Virus record (IMG/VR): IMGVR_UViG_3300023175_001523
Span: 1 to 37,093 of that record
Direction: 5' to 3' (one strand)
Length of the DNA: 37,093 nt
DNA from: a virus
Shown here: piece after piece, positions 14,846 through 21,829 of the stretch
Position numbering within the stretch: position 1 is the first letter of the stretch
Layout of the letters: every line of letters starts with the position of its first letter
Position numbers and translations under genes: made by a program
The notes under the pieces: model-generated
Database searches by the model: none
Told to the model about the DNA's origin: nothing
The model's input: the letters and a program-made list of their open reading frames with translations, nothing else

Positions 14846-15402
14846 TATATTGTCATTCCTTCACCGCCTGCTGCTGCTGGTGCTGCTGCTGCTGGTGCTC
14901 CACCTGCTGCTAAATCATCTGCTGGTTGTGCATCAGTTGGTGCTGCTCCATCTTCTGTTGCTGCTGTAACATCAACATCACGTTGCTCTTGATAGCCTGT
15001 ATAGATATCGACTATAAGTGCTTTAGGCATCATAATTTCTACTAACCAAATTGGAAATCTATCTAACTTACCTTTTTTAGTACCAGGACGGATATCATCA
15101 GCTTTACGGATTTTTCTTGGTTTTAATAAATGTGTTTTTTCAAAGGTTATCTTGCAATCGTAATCTAGCAATCTTTTACCACCCGCAGGGTCTGGCATCT
15201 TATCACGTGGCCACATAAAGGCGCAAGTAACCCAATGTCTGTCAATTACTGGTCCTTTTGCTAATTCGCCATCTTCCCAGTTCTTGTAAACATATAGGTC
15301 TAGTTCGTCTAAAACACGTTCAAAGTCTTTTAAAACTTGGAAACTTGAGTTGTCATCATAGAGTTGCTCTATGTTACTAATAATATCTAATACATCTTGC
15401 AT
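14845..15402 (-). CDS. Hypothetical protein with Ala/Pro/Gly-rich tail
   Basis: A 185-residue protein from the ATG at 15402 (MQDVLDIISNIEQLY), chosen because AGGA lies eight bases upstream. A GTG at 15426 lies at the predicted late transcription start and is unlikely. Residues ~1-140 form a globular part with GPVIDRHWVTCAFMWPRDKM and a positively charged patch (KTHLLKPRKIRKADDIRP). The last ~40 residues are low-complexity Ala/Pro/Gly/Asp. No catalytic motif is evident. A late promoter (15430-15436) gives a ~22-base leader. Confidence 0.8.
   Translation of the reverse strand: MQDVLDIISNIEQLYDDNSSFQVLKDFERVLDELDLYVYKNWEDGELAKGPVIDRHWVTCAFMWPRDKMPDPAGGKRLLDYDCKITFEKTHLLKPRKIRKADDIRPGTKKGKLDRFPIWLVEIMMPKALIVDIYTGYQEQRDVDVTAATEDGAAPTDAQPADDLAAGGAPAAAAPAAAGGEGMTI
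14867..14911. repeat. GCT/GGT trinucleotide low-complexity tract
   Basis: Repeated gctgctgctggt units encode the Ala/Gly/Pro tail of the 185-residue protein. The tract is slippage-prone and may vary between relatives. Confidence 0.75.
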
Positions 15403-15429
15403 TTTATAAGTCCTGTACTTGTACACACT

Positions 15430-15436
15430 TATTTAT
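15430..15436 (-). promoter_or_regulatory. T4-like late promoter core ATAAATA
   Basis: The minus strand reads GCGATAAATAAGTG in the divergent gap before PhoH. The predicted start is near 15424. It would drive the two unknown genes and then the lysis cassette. Confidence 0.65.
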
Positions 15437-15491
15437 CGCTATTTAGATATAACTTACTAGTTTTTGTTTCTGTCTTAGTGGTAAATACTTT

Positions 15492-15527
15492 TGTAGGGCA
15501 AAAGCCCAACAAGGCACAAGTCCTACA
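15492..15527 (+). promoter_or_regulatory. Possible structured leader before phoH-like gene
   Basis: TGTAGG (15492-15497) can pair with CCTACA (15522-15527), while GGGC (15496-15499) can pair with GCCC (15504-15507) around an AAAA loop. The two helices share two G bases and so are partly exclusive. The element lies ~30 bases before the phoH-like start. No known riboswitch was recognised. Confidence 0.3.
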
Positions 15528-15556
15528 TTATTCCATAACTCATAGGAGGACACTTA

Positions 15557-16276
15557 ATGGGTGCTAAAAGGAAACAGCGCAATCGCGCAAATCCAGGCTA
15601 CGACAATGTAGTAAATTTTAACTCTTTTCAAAAGAAACAATCAGTTACAATACTTCCAAGAAACAGACACCAAGAAGAATACGTAGTAAAACTATTAGAC
15701 GATACTAAAGATATTGTATTCGGTGTAGGTCCTGCAGGTACAGGTAAAACGCTATTAGCAGTACAGGTAGCAGTGAAATTGTTTAAAGAAGGCAAAATAG
15801 ACAAAATTATTGTAACAAGGCCGGCAGTTAGTGTAGACGAAGAACTAGGCTTTTTACCAGGAACGCTAGAACAAAAAATGGCGCCTTGGACAAGACCTAT
15901 TTTTGACGTACTACGTGAGTATTTTGATGCTCGTCAAATAGAAGGCATGATTGAAGAAGGCATTATTGAAATTGCTCCACTAGCATATATGCGTGGGCGA
16001 ACATTTAAAGATGCATTTATACTAGCAGACGAAATGCAAAATGCAACACCTAACCAAATGAAGATGCTTCTAACACGATTAGGCGAAGGCTCAATGATGG
16101 CAGTCACAGGCGATCTTGCACAAGCAGATAGGCTTAAGGACAACGGTTTAATTGACTTCACTAAACTGTTAGAAACTAGTAAAACATCACGTTTGGACGT
16201 AGTCCGATTTGAACAAGGAGATATTGAAAGACACGAGGCAGTTAAGGAGGTGTTACAAGTTTACGGCGACGAATAG
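15557..16276 (+). CDS. phoH: PhoH-like P-loop ATPase
   Basis: A 239-residue PhoH-family protein with Walker A GPAGTGKTLLAVQ (~residues 57-69) and Walker B-type ILADEMQNATPNQMK (~154-168), plus the family stretch RPAVSVDEELGFLPG. TAGGAGGAC is a strong ribosome site before the ATG. PhoH is an ATPase/putative RNA helicase-like protein very common in marine phages, with unproven function. It is the only long plus-strand gene between 1 and 35517. It ends exactly beside the convergent dCMP deaminase, and the two stop codons lie in a short palindrome. Confidence 0.95.
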   Translation: MGAKRKQRNRANPGYDNVVNFNSFQKKQSVTILPRNRHQEEYVVKLLDDTKDIVFGVGPAGTGKTLLAVQVAVKLFKEGKIDKIIVTRPAVSVDEELGFLPGTLEQKMAPWTRPIFDVLREYFDARQIEGMIEEGIIEIAPLAYMRGRTFKDAFILADEMQNATPNQMKMLLTRLGEGSMMAVTGDLAQADRLKDNGLIDFTKLLETSKTSRLDVVRFEQGDIERHEAVKEVLQVYGDE

Positions 16277-16289
16277 TTAAACTTTAACT
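16273..16289. terminator. Palindrome at convergent gene ends, possible weak bidirectional terminator
   Basis: TAGTTAAACTTTAACTA spans both stop codons of the convergent phoH-like and dCMP deaminase genes. It is an AT-rich 8-bp palindrome without a flanking U tract, so terminator function is uncertain. Confidence 0.3.
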
Positions 16290-16705
16290 ACTTCAATATC
16301 AGACTTATTTAAAAACTCAATGCCCTGTGTACTACGATAATCATTCTTGTAGTACACAGTGGCTATACCTGACTGGTAAATTAGTTTTGCACAGTCTATA
16401 CAAGGTGAGTGTGTAATAAAGATACTTGCACCTTCACCGCTTTCAGGCGAACGTGCTAGTTTAGCGATTGCGTTAGACTCGGCGTGTAATACTTCTGGTT
16501 TAGATTTTAAGACACCGCTTCCTCCTCCGTCGTGAATAATTTCTTCACAACAGTTGTCCCAACCAGTAGGCATACCATTGTAGCCAATACTAATAATACG
16601 ATCATCCTTTACAACAATCGCCCCTACTTGTAAACGAGTTGCTGAACTTAATTGTGCGAAGCGTTCAGCAACGTCCATATAAGCATCTACAAACTTCTGT
16701 TTCAA
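16277..16705 (-). CDS. dCMP deaminase (deoxycytidylate deaminase)
   Basis: A 142-residue zinc deaminase. HAESNAIAKLA carries the zinc His and catalytic Glu, and SPCIDCAKLIYQSGI the two zinc Cys residues; GYNGMPTGWDNCCEE is typical of dCMP deaminases. It converts dCMP to dUMP, feeding ThyX encoded immediately upstream. Length is slightly short of T4 cd (193). Its ATG overlaps the thyX stop by 4 bases. Assignment as dCMP rather than a related deaminase rests on the motif set and the ThyX context. Confidence 0.92.
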   Translation of the reverse strand: MKQKFVDAYMDVAERFAQLSSATRLQVGAIVVKDDRIISIGYNGMPTGWDNCCEEIIHDGGGSGVLKSKPEVLHAESNAIAKLARSPESGEGASIFITHSPCIDCAKLIYQSGIATVYYKNDYRSTQGIEFLNKSDIEVVKV

Positions 16706-17391
16706 TCAGTTAGTTCTCCTGCAAGTGGAAATACTTCAGCAATTACCTTTGCACATGCTTTTGCAATTTCCATGTGTTCTTTTTGTGTTCCGTTTGCACT
16801 GCGTAATTCAATATAGTGAATCCAACTACGCAACGAACCGTTCATATACAAACGTGTTTTAGTAAGTCCTTCGGGAAGTACTTTACGAGCAACTTCTTTA
16901 GCGATACCTTTGCTTATAGCCCAATCATATGCACGACCGGCAGCAAAGATTACATCTTGTTGTTTTTCTTCCCATTGTAGAACTAGCTCAGCCATTCCTT
17001 CTTCAGCCATGTCAAGTTCAATACTGTTTTGTCTATTTTTAGTATCTTGTAAACGTGCTTCGCTTGTAACAAATACTTCTTCGCCCATTTCGCCAGGCTC
17101 TGCATAACGCTGACTAAATTCTTGAAATGCAAAACTACGATGACGTACAATTTGATGAGCAATGTCGCGAGTTGTATCAATTTCAATACAAGCATTAACC
17201 ATTTCTAATGGTGACCAATGTTGATGTTTAATCAAATACTTTACAAGTTTTTCACTTGTTTCGCTGTTAATTTGATTTGCAGGATTACTTACTCTTGCAC
17301 AAAACGCAACAAGATCTAATAGATCGTTGTCTTTAATTCCTTGTTCTGCAAATTCTTCCGTTACTCTACTATAACTTACTAGTCTTGTCAT
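16702..17391 (-). CDS. thyX: Flavin-dependent thymidylate synthase ThyX
   Basis: A 229-residue ThyX with the signature [14 protein letters not shown] (RHRx7S plus the following RY). It methylates dUMP to dTMP using FAD, NADPH and methylene-tetrahydrofolate. A full-length family member with C-terminal [20 protein letters not shown], the substrate-binding region. It overlaps the ferredoxin gene upstream by 4 bases and the dCMP deaminase downstream by 4, forming a pyrimidine unit. Marine phages and SAR11 commonly use ThyX rather than ThyA. Confidence 0.96.
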   Translation of the reverse strand: MTRLVSYSRVTEEFAEQGIKDNDLLDLVAFCARVSNPANQINSETSEKLVKYLIKHQHWSPLEMVNACIEIDTTRDIAHQIVRHRSFAFQEFSQRYAEPGEMGEEVFVTSEARLQDTKNRQNSIELDMAEEGMAELVLQWEEKQQDVIFAAGRAYDWAISKGIAKEVARKVLPEGLTKTRLYMNGSLRSWIHYIELRSANGTQKEHMEIAKACAKVIAEVFPLAGELTD

Positions 17392-17735
17392 TCTATTTCC
17401 TTTATTGGTATAATTCCGTACTTTTCGTACTTGTTAGGTTCTCCGTCGTACTTCTCAGCATCAGGCAACGGGTCTTTGCTTTCTGTAATATTTGGCCAAA
17501 CCAACGATGCTTCCTCGTTAATCTTCCACCATTTATTACGTTCTTCTAATTCTAATTCCGTGTCTTGTACAATAGCATCTGCTGGACACTCGGGTTCACA
17601 CACTCCGCAATCGATACATTCTTCAGGATTAATAGCAAGAAAGTTTTCACCTTCGTAAAAACAATCTACAGGACATACGTCTACACAAGTTGTATGCTTA
17701 CATTTGATACAATTATCAATTACTAAGTAACTCAT
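17388..17735 (-). CDS. FdxA-type 7Fe ferredoxin
   Basis: A 115-residue ferredoxin. The N-terminal part has [20 protein letters not shown] and [16 protein letters not shown], the Cys pattern of FdxA proteins with one [3Fe-4S] and one [4Fe-4S] cluster. A ~55-residue C-terminal extension ([18 protein letters not shown]) is also typical of alphaproteobacterial FdxA. It carries electrons, but its phage partner is unknown. The neighbours are ThyX (a flavoenzyme) and a 2OG-Fe(II) oxygenase, so redox supply to nucleotide synthesis or to the oxygenase is possible. It is probably host-derived. Overlaps on both sides place it in the early operon. Confidence 0.93.
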   Translation of the reverse strand: MSYLVIDNCIKCKHTTCVDVCPVDCFYEGENFLAINPEECIDCGVCEPECPADAIVQDTELELEERNKWWKINEEASLVWPNITESKDPLPDAEKYDGEPNKYEKYGIIPIKEIE

Positions 17736-18364
17736 TAATTTCCTCTCAGTGCGTACTCTACGTTGAAAGCCATATTAATTCGTTGTCTGTCGCTTGGGTT
17801 TGGTTCAACATGGTGTGCTAGGTGACTAGGAAATAAAAGTAAATCTCCATCCTCAGGTGCATACCTTGATGTTCCGTAATACGGCGAACAAGCGTGTAAA
17901 GTATTATATAAGTAATTTTGAGTATAGAATTCAATATTTCCAGTGCCAGTGCCTTGGAAGTATAAAACACCACTCATATAAAACCCTGTATGTGTATGCG
18001 ATATGTTTGCACCACCTTTATCATTAACATTAAACCAAGCGTGTAAAATTACATTCTCGGTATCAAATCTGTCAATCATATGTGGAACATTTGCAAATTG
18101 TACAGGTCTAGTCTGTGTGTCGTCAAACAACGATCTTGCGTCTGCAATAACTTTTCTTAATAAATCATTTTCTTCGTCATTAAAACCGTTAGGACCTAAA
18201 TGAGGATTACCTCTCCAGCAACTAGGATTTGTTCCTTCTGTCGTAAGATTTTTTTCTTTATAATCTAAGATCTTATCGACATATTTTTGAATAGTTTCAG
18301 GTGCAATGACGTTTTTTACATGTACTATGTTTGTTTGTTCTATAGTGTTTACTTTAACTTTCAT
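17735..18364 (-). CDS. Putative 2OG-Fe(II) dioxygenase
   Basis: A 209-residue protein resembling the phage/marine 2OG-Fe(II) oxygenase family. [16 protein letters not shown] (iron His region and SGVLY) lies at ~119-134, and [15 protein letters not shown] with later RINMAFN supplies the distal His and the Arg that binds 2-oxoglutarate (~174-200). It would hydroxylate an unknown substrate (protein, nucleotide or small molecule). Phage members are common in cyano- and pelagiphages with mostly unknown substrates. The ATG overlaps the clamp-loader stop by one base. Confidence 0.85.
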   Translation of the reverse strand: MKVKVNTIEQTNIVHVKNVIAPETIQKYVDKILDYKEKNLTTEGTNPSCWRGNPHLGPNGFNDEENDLLRKVIADARSLFDDTQTRPVQFANVPHMIDRFDTENVILHAWFNVNDKGGANISHTHTGFYMSGVLYFQGTGTGNIEFYTQNYLYNTLHACSPYYGTSRYAPEDGDLLLFPSHLAHHVEPNPSDRQRINMAFNVEYALRGN

Positions 18365-19269
18365 TACATCCTCGCAAGCCTAATTAATACTGCGGCTAAG
18401 TTAATCTCTGGATCTACAACTAGTGTATGATCAACTAACCCTTGTTTAATAATTAGCACTGCTTGGTCTGGATCGCTAAACAATTCGATATTGTCATACA
18501 ACCAACGATACACTTCTTCCATTTCTTCTGGACGAATTGCACCACACAATAGTTTACGTGCTTCTTGGATCTTACCTGCCTTAAACAATTCAACCATTTC
18601 CAGTTTCCAGTCGCTTTCGCCAGTGTCACCTTCATTGGGTTTGTTTAACACACCTTCTGTACTATTCATTTGTACAGTGTTGATACACTTACGCAAATCT
18701 GGGTAGGTAGCCTTTACGTATGTATCTAAGACATCCAAGTCCGGCGTAACACCTTCCGTAATGAGGATCTCTGCAACTCTAGCCGTAAACTCAGTTTGGT
18801 CAATCTTAGCAATGTGGAAGCCTTGACAACGACTGTGAATAGCAGGAATAATCCTATTTGGATAGTTACAAGTAAGAATGAACCTAGCAGTAGTATGGTA
18901 TTCTTCCATAACGCCACGGAGTGCGGCTTGTGCGTTAGGTGAAAGATAGTCCGCCTCATCTAATAATACAACCTTGAAGTCCCCAAATGGAATCATCTGT
19001 ACGAAGTTTACAATTTTATCACGAACATCATCTACTGAGTTTGTTCGCGATGCGTTAATTTCTAATATGTCTAAATCATTTACTTCAAGCTCGTTAAATA
19101 GTAACTTAGCAAGAGTAGTTTTGCCAATCCCAGCATTGCCACTAAAAAGCAAGTGCGGAATAGTCTTGTCTTTAATCCACGTCTTTACCTGTGATTTTTG
19201 TGCTTCATCTCTAAACACATAACCATCTACAGTTTTAGGACGATACTTTTCTACCCATAATTCTTTCAT
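18364..19269 (-). CDS. 44: Sliding-clamp loader ATPase (T4 gp44 / RFC small subunit-like)
   Basis: A 301-residue AAA+ clamp loader. MKELWVEKYRPKTVDGYVF is the standard RFC N-terminus; Walker A is GNAGIGKTTLAK (~44-55), Walker B VVLLDEADYLS (~99-109), and a SRCQG arginine-finger motif lies near 147. It loads the gp45-type clamp on primed DNA. In T4 its partner gp62 follows directly; here the next gene is the 2OG oxygenase, and no gp62 is recognisable in the window. The start overlaps the stop of a 56-residue gene (ATGA). Confidence 0.95.
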   Translation of the reverse strand: MKELWVEKYRPKTVDGYVFRDEAQKSQVKTWIKDKTIPHLLFSGNAGIGKTTLAKLLFNELEVNDLDILEINASRTNSVDDVRDKIVNFVQMIPFGDFKVVLLDEADYLSPNAQAALRGVMEEYHTTARFILTCNYPNRIIPAIHSRCQGFHIAKIDQTEFTARVAEILITEGVTPDLDVLDTYVKATYPDLRKCINTVQMNSTEGVLNKPNEGDTGESDWKLEMVELFKAGKIQEARKLLCGAIRPEEMEEVYRWLYDNIELFSDPDQAVLIIKQGLVDHTLVVDPEINLAAVLIRLARM

Positions 19270-19436
19270 TCTTTTGCCTCTGTTGTTTTCTTTTTACGTT
19301 TATAATAGCCGCCTTTAATATCTATATCTTCTGATCGCTGACCTGGAGGACAATATGTAATTTTGCCGCCTTTTGCTAGATATTCGTCTATTGCTTTTTG
19401 TGTTTCGTCGTCGTTTTCTCTTGGTACTGGATTCAA
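19266..19436 (-). CDS. 56-residue hypothetical protein, TTG start
   Basis: A small frame filling the gap between exonuclease and clamp loader. It starts at TTG (19436-19434) overlapping the exonuclease stop, with GGAG eight bases upstream, and ends by ATGA overlap with the clamp-loader start. The product is polar: NPVPRENDDETQKAIDEYLA, then KGGKITYCPPGQR and a basic tail YYKRKKK. The even fit at both ends and the compact KGGKITYCPPG motif support a real gene. I recall similar small proteins in cyanophages, function unknown. Confidence 0.72.
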   Translation of the reverse strand: MNPVPRENDDETQKAIDEYLAKGGKITYCPPGQRSEDIDIKGGYYKRKKKTTEAKE

Positions 19437-19969
19437 CGTGTTGCTCCTAACTCTTTATATGCCATTTGAATTGCCTTTGATTGATAATATGCATCTGCTA
19501 ATGCGTTATGCAAATCATTTTGAATCTTCTTACGAGGATCTTCTTTACATACACTAAACAATGTACGACTATCACGTACTTGCCAGAAGTTGTATGGAAT
19601 AGGTTTGCCTAAACTACGATACATATCTTCTAAAATAGTATAGTCAAATCCGTAACCTTGACCCCATAGAACATCTACACCAACAACAAACTTATTAATT
19701 TTACTTAGTGCTTCTTCTACAGTAATAGCACCTTCTTGGTCAAATGCCTCTTCCATAATCTTTGGATCTTGCTTTGTCCACCATTCAATAGTATCGTCAC
19801 TTGCTGTACGACCTAAACGATCTTGATCGTCAATTTGTATTTTAAAATACATTTCTGAATGTGGTTCGCTATCATCAAACGGATTAAATTTAACACCGCC
19901 CAAACTCAATACAGTAGATTGAGGACGAGTGTCAATTGTTTCTAAGTCAATTGTTGCGTGAATGGCCAA
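19433..19969 (-). CDS. DEDD-family 3'-5' exonuclease
   Basis: A 178-residue protein with TTG as likely start (19969-19967; GGAG eight bases upstream). The exonuclease motifs are ATIDLETI (ExoI, D and E), WGQGYGFDYTILEDMY (ExoII region) and HNALADAYYQSKA (ExoIII, DEDDh type). It probably degrades or trims RNA or single-stranded DNA; relatives in T4-like marine phages are often annotated only as exonuclease. It heads the clamp-loader operon and sits behind a near-consensus sigma70 promoter embedded in an inverted repeat. Confidence 0.88.
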   Translation of the reverse strand: MAIHATIDLETIDTRPQSTVLSLGGVKFNPFDDSEPHSEMYFKIQIDDQDRLGRTASDDTIEWWTKQDPKIMEEAFDQEGAITVEEALSKINKFVVGVDVLWGQGYGFDYTILEDMYRSLGKPIPYNFWQVRDSRTLFSVCKEDPRKKIQNDLHNALADAYYQSKAIQMAYKELGATR

Positions 19970-19975
19970 AATAAA

Positions 19976-20019
19976 ACTCCTTTAGTTTCTTACATTATAG
20001 CGTAAAACACTAAAGGAGT
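19976..20019. repeat. 11-bp perfect inverted repeat flanking the exonuclease promoter
   Basis: ACTCCTTTAGT (19976-19986) and ACTAAAGGAGT (20009-20019) are exact inverted copies 22 bases apart. On the minus strand the proximal arm holds the exonuclease ribosome site (AAAGGAG), and the distal arm overlaps the -35 box and spacer. It could be an operator or an RNA hairpin hiding the ribosome site in read-through transcripts. Confidence 0.85.
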
Positions 20020-20022
20020 CAA
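19994..20022 (-). promoter_or_regulatory. Host-type sigma70 promoter for exonuclease/clamp-loader operon
   Basis: Minus-strand TTGACT (20022-20017), a 17-base spacer and TATAAT (19999-19994) are an almost perfect sigma70 promoter. The predicted start near 19987 would leave a leader of about 18 bases that keeps the ribosome site but lacks the upstream repeat arm. Confidence 0.8.
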
Positions 20023-20025
20023 GTA

Positions 20026-20085
20026 TTATTTTTGGGGAACTGTCCAAAGATTAATTGGAGGTAACCAAAACTCTGGCCAATTTAT
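20026..20085 (-). CDS. Possible 19-codon mini-ORF with non-standard start
   Basis: Directly after the MazG-like gene, in the -1 frame, lies an ATA codon overlapping the MazG stop (ATAA). It is followed by NWPEFWLPPINLWTVPQK and TAA. The Trp/Pro-rich sequence looks constrained rather than random, but there is no ATG, GTG or TTG and no ribosome site. It could be a minipeptide with a rare start, a -1 frameshift extension of the MazG-like protein, or chance. Confidence 0.25.
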   Translation of the reverse strand: MNWPEFWLPPINLWTVPQK

Positions 20086-20438
20086 TTGATGAACTGTGCT
20101 AATTGTGGCGCCTGCCAGCCTTCTGGCTTCAATACCTTGCCGTCTTCTCTTTTGCGTACTTTGCCTGTCTCTGGATCTATTTTGGCAAAGTTGGTCTTCA
20201 TTACTTCGTTCCATGCCGCTTCTCCGTCCCAGCCTGCTGTTCTAATAGCACCCATAGTAACGACTAGGATGTCTACTAAGGCGTCAAGTTGTTCTACTTT
20301 ATCACCTGCTTCGATTGCTTCTTGGAGTTCATTAAATTCTTCTTCAATAAGACCTAGATACATTGTGTAGTTTGCACAATTTGCTTCTTGGTCGCAGGCT
20401 TCTTGAAATGTGTTAATATCTGCAAATGGATTTGTCAT
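20082..20438 (-). CDS. MazG-like nucleotide pyrophosphohydrolase
   Basis: A 118-residue all-alpha protein. EEEFNELQEAIEAGDKVEQL followed by DALVDILVVTMG gives the ExxE...ExxD-type metal-binding pattern of the MazG/PRA-PH superfamily. The C-terminal part carries NEVMKTNFAKIDPETGKVRK, seen in phage members. It hydrolyses NTP or dNTP-like substrates to the monophosphate; the natural substrate is unknown. It overlaps the GroES-like gene by one base (TAATG). Confidence 0.85.
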   Translation of the reverse strand: MTNPFADINTFQEACDQEANCANYTMYLGLIEEEFNELQEAIEAGDKVEQLDALVDILVVTMGAIRTAGWDGEAAWNEVMKTNFAKIDPETGKVRKREDGKVLKPEGWQAPQLAQFIK

Positions 20439-20839
20439 TATTTCCTCACGAATGCTGATGGATCAATATCTACAGGGCCGTCTGAATGTTCAGCACCTAT
20501 TCTTAAGTCGTCTGGTTTTTCATCTGAATAGGCTAAGATAGATTCTGTTTCTACCATTCGAACTTCCATTTCGCCTTCGCCTGTATCAATATTCATACCG
20601 CGTGTCCAGCGACCGTGTTCTATTAAGATCCATTGGCCTATTTCATATGGATCTTTATTTTTTGGGCCTTTAGAATAAACTTTTGCCCAGCGGGGATAAA
20701 TTCCACGTTCCTTACCATTGTCACTTGAAATAATAAGCCCGCTTGCAGTTGTTTGCTCTCCAAAGTGCATATCTGTAACGAGAACTCTGTTACCTATAGC
20801 ACGAGGTTTGCCTTTAATGGTGTTAATGTTTGTAGCCAT
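20438..20839 (-). CDS. GroES-like co-chaperonin (T4 gp31 analogue)
   Basis: A 133-residue protein with the GroES beta-barrel pattern: AIGNRVLVTDMHFGEQTTASGL includes the mobile-loop region, followed by IYPRWAKVYSKGP and GQWILIEHGRW. An extra C-terminal tail (~105-133, acidic) extends beyond GroES (~97). T4 gp31 replaces host GroES to fold the major capsid protein inside GroEL; the same role is inferred. It overlaps both neighbours by one base. Confidence 0.88.
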   Translation of the reverse strand: MATNINTIKGKPRAIGNRVLVTDMHFGEQTTASGLIISSDNGKERGIYPRWAKVYSKGPKNKDPYEIGQWILIEHGRWTRGMNIDTGEGEMEVRMVETESILAYSDEKPDDLRIGAEHSDGPVDIDPSAFVRK

Positions 20840-21234
20840 TACTCGCCTTTTTTAACAAAATTGCCGTCGTCGTCTTCTACCCATTCGTCTTCAGCAACTT
20901 CTACTTCAACGCTAGGTTCTTCTTTTTTAACAGTTGTCTTTTTAGCCTTAACTGTATTAGTTGCTGGTGCTGGCTCTTCCCAATCATCTGTTAAATCTTT
21001 TTTCTTTGTTGTGATTTCGTCAGCTTTTGGTGCGTTTGACTTGTAATGTTCTTTCATTACATCTTCACGTTTCTTAATGATCTGTCCGCCAGCGCCTAGT
21101 TCATCACCACGTGCATTTACACGAGCGTTACCTACGGCTGGAGTAAGTTCATTACGTTGGCGTAGTAAATCCATATCAATGGTTTTACCTTGCATTGTTT
21201 TATAGACTTTACGTCCTGTTTGTTTCATTGCCAT
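20839..21234 (-). CDS. Basic/acidic hypothetical protein of T4-like marine phages
   Basis: A 131-residue hydrophilic protein. The N-terminal half is basic and looks conserved (GRKVYKTMQGKTIDMDLLRQ, VGNARVNARGDELGAGGQI); the C-terminal half is low-complexity with Lys/Glu/Val and an acidic end (EDEWVEDDDGNFVKKGE). From memory, similar proteins are common in cyanophages but without a reliable name. GGAG precedes the ATG. A weak sigma70-like promoter (TTGGCA, 17 bases, TACATA) lies just upstream near 21264-21292. Confidence 0.78.
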   Translation of the reverse strand: MAMKQTGRKVYKTMQGKTIDMDLLRQRNELTPAVGNARVNARGDELGAGGQIIKKREDVMKEHYKSNAPKADEITTKKKDLTDDWEEPAPATNTVKAKKTTVKKEEPSVEVEVAEDEWVEDDDGNFVKKGE

Positions 21235-21262
21235 AAAACTTCTCCTAAAGTTATATATGTAC

Positions 21263-21820
21263 TTATCTCAAGAACTCGTGCCAATCTAGGTCATATTGGA
21301 TTGAATTAATTCTATGTACACCAATAATATATAGCACATAACTGGCTACACTAGAACCCCTTCCGACTCCCCATACAATATCGTTCTCACGCATAAAATC
21401 TACTAGATATATCATATACTGAAGTAATGGTAACATACCTCGTACCTCGTACTCATCTAGTTCTTCCATACAACGATACCAGTTCTTACTGGCTTGTGCT
21501 GCTGCTCTACTTTTAAAGCCTTCTACTTCGTGTAGTTTAGATAATACTATAGAGCGTACATCCATATTCTTGTATTTTTCAGGCATAAACCATTCACCCT
21601 GACATACACCGTCAAAAGTCTTTTGATCTACATCTAATGGAATATACTTTTGTAATGCAGGAAGTCCTTGTTCTTCCATTGCACTATTAAACTTGTCTAC
21701 ATCATCGTTTTCGTCACATAATACCACATGAACTTTATCCGCATGACCACTATAGATCATATCGATAAGATCACGGTTAGAGAATCGTGGTATTCCTAGA
21801 TCGTCTGTTCTCATAAGCAT
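21263..21820 (-). CDS. DnaE-like fragment (DNA polymerase III alpha-related, lacks catalytic aspartates)
   Basis: A 185-residue protein whose end, IVWGVGRGSSVASYVLYIIG followed by VHRINSIQYDLDWHEFLR, aligns by eye with the conserved GPGRGSGAGSLVAY...DPLEFDLLFERFL block of bacterial DnaE. In DnaE the catalytic PDFDxDF motif comes next; here the protein stops at EFLR, so the active-site aspartates are missing. The N-terminal part (LGIPRFSNRDLIDMIYSGH, WFMPEKYKNMDVRSIVLSKL) looks like DnaE sequence preceding that block. I recall similar stand-alone proteins in cyanophages, which suggests a maintained gene, not recent debris. No good ribosome site precedes either ATG (codons 1 and 3). A non-catalytic role at the fork is speculation. 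Confidence 0.8.
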   Translation of the reverse strand: MLMRTDDLGIPRFSNRDLIDMIYSGHADKVHVVLCDENDDVDKFNSAMEEQGLPALQKYIPLDVDQKTFDGVCQGEWFMPEKYKNMDVRSIVLSKLHEVEGFKSRAAAQASKNWYRCMEELDEYEVRGMLPLLQYMIYLVDFMRENDIVWGVGRGSSVASYVLYIIGVHRINSIQYDLDWHEFLR

Positions 21821-21829
21821 TAATGTATT

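Noticed and set aside
15427-15556. tRNA or known riboswitch in the largest divergent gap
   Set aside because: No cloverleaf, no T-loop consensus and no familiar riboswitch core; only the small hairpins already listed.
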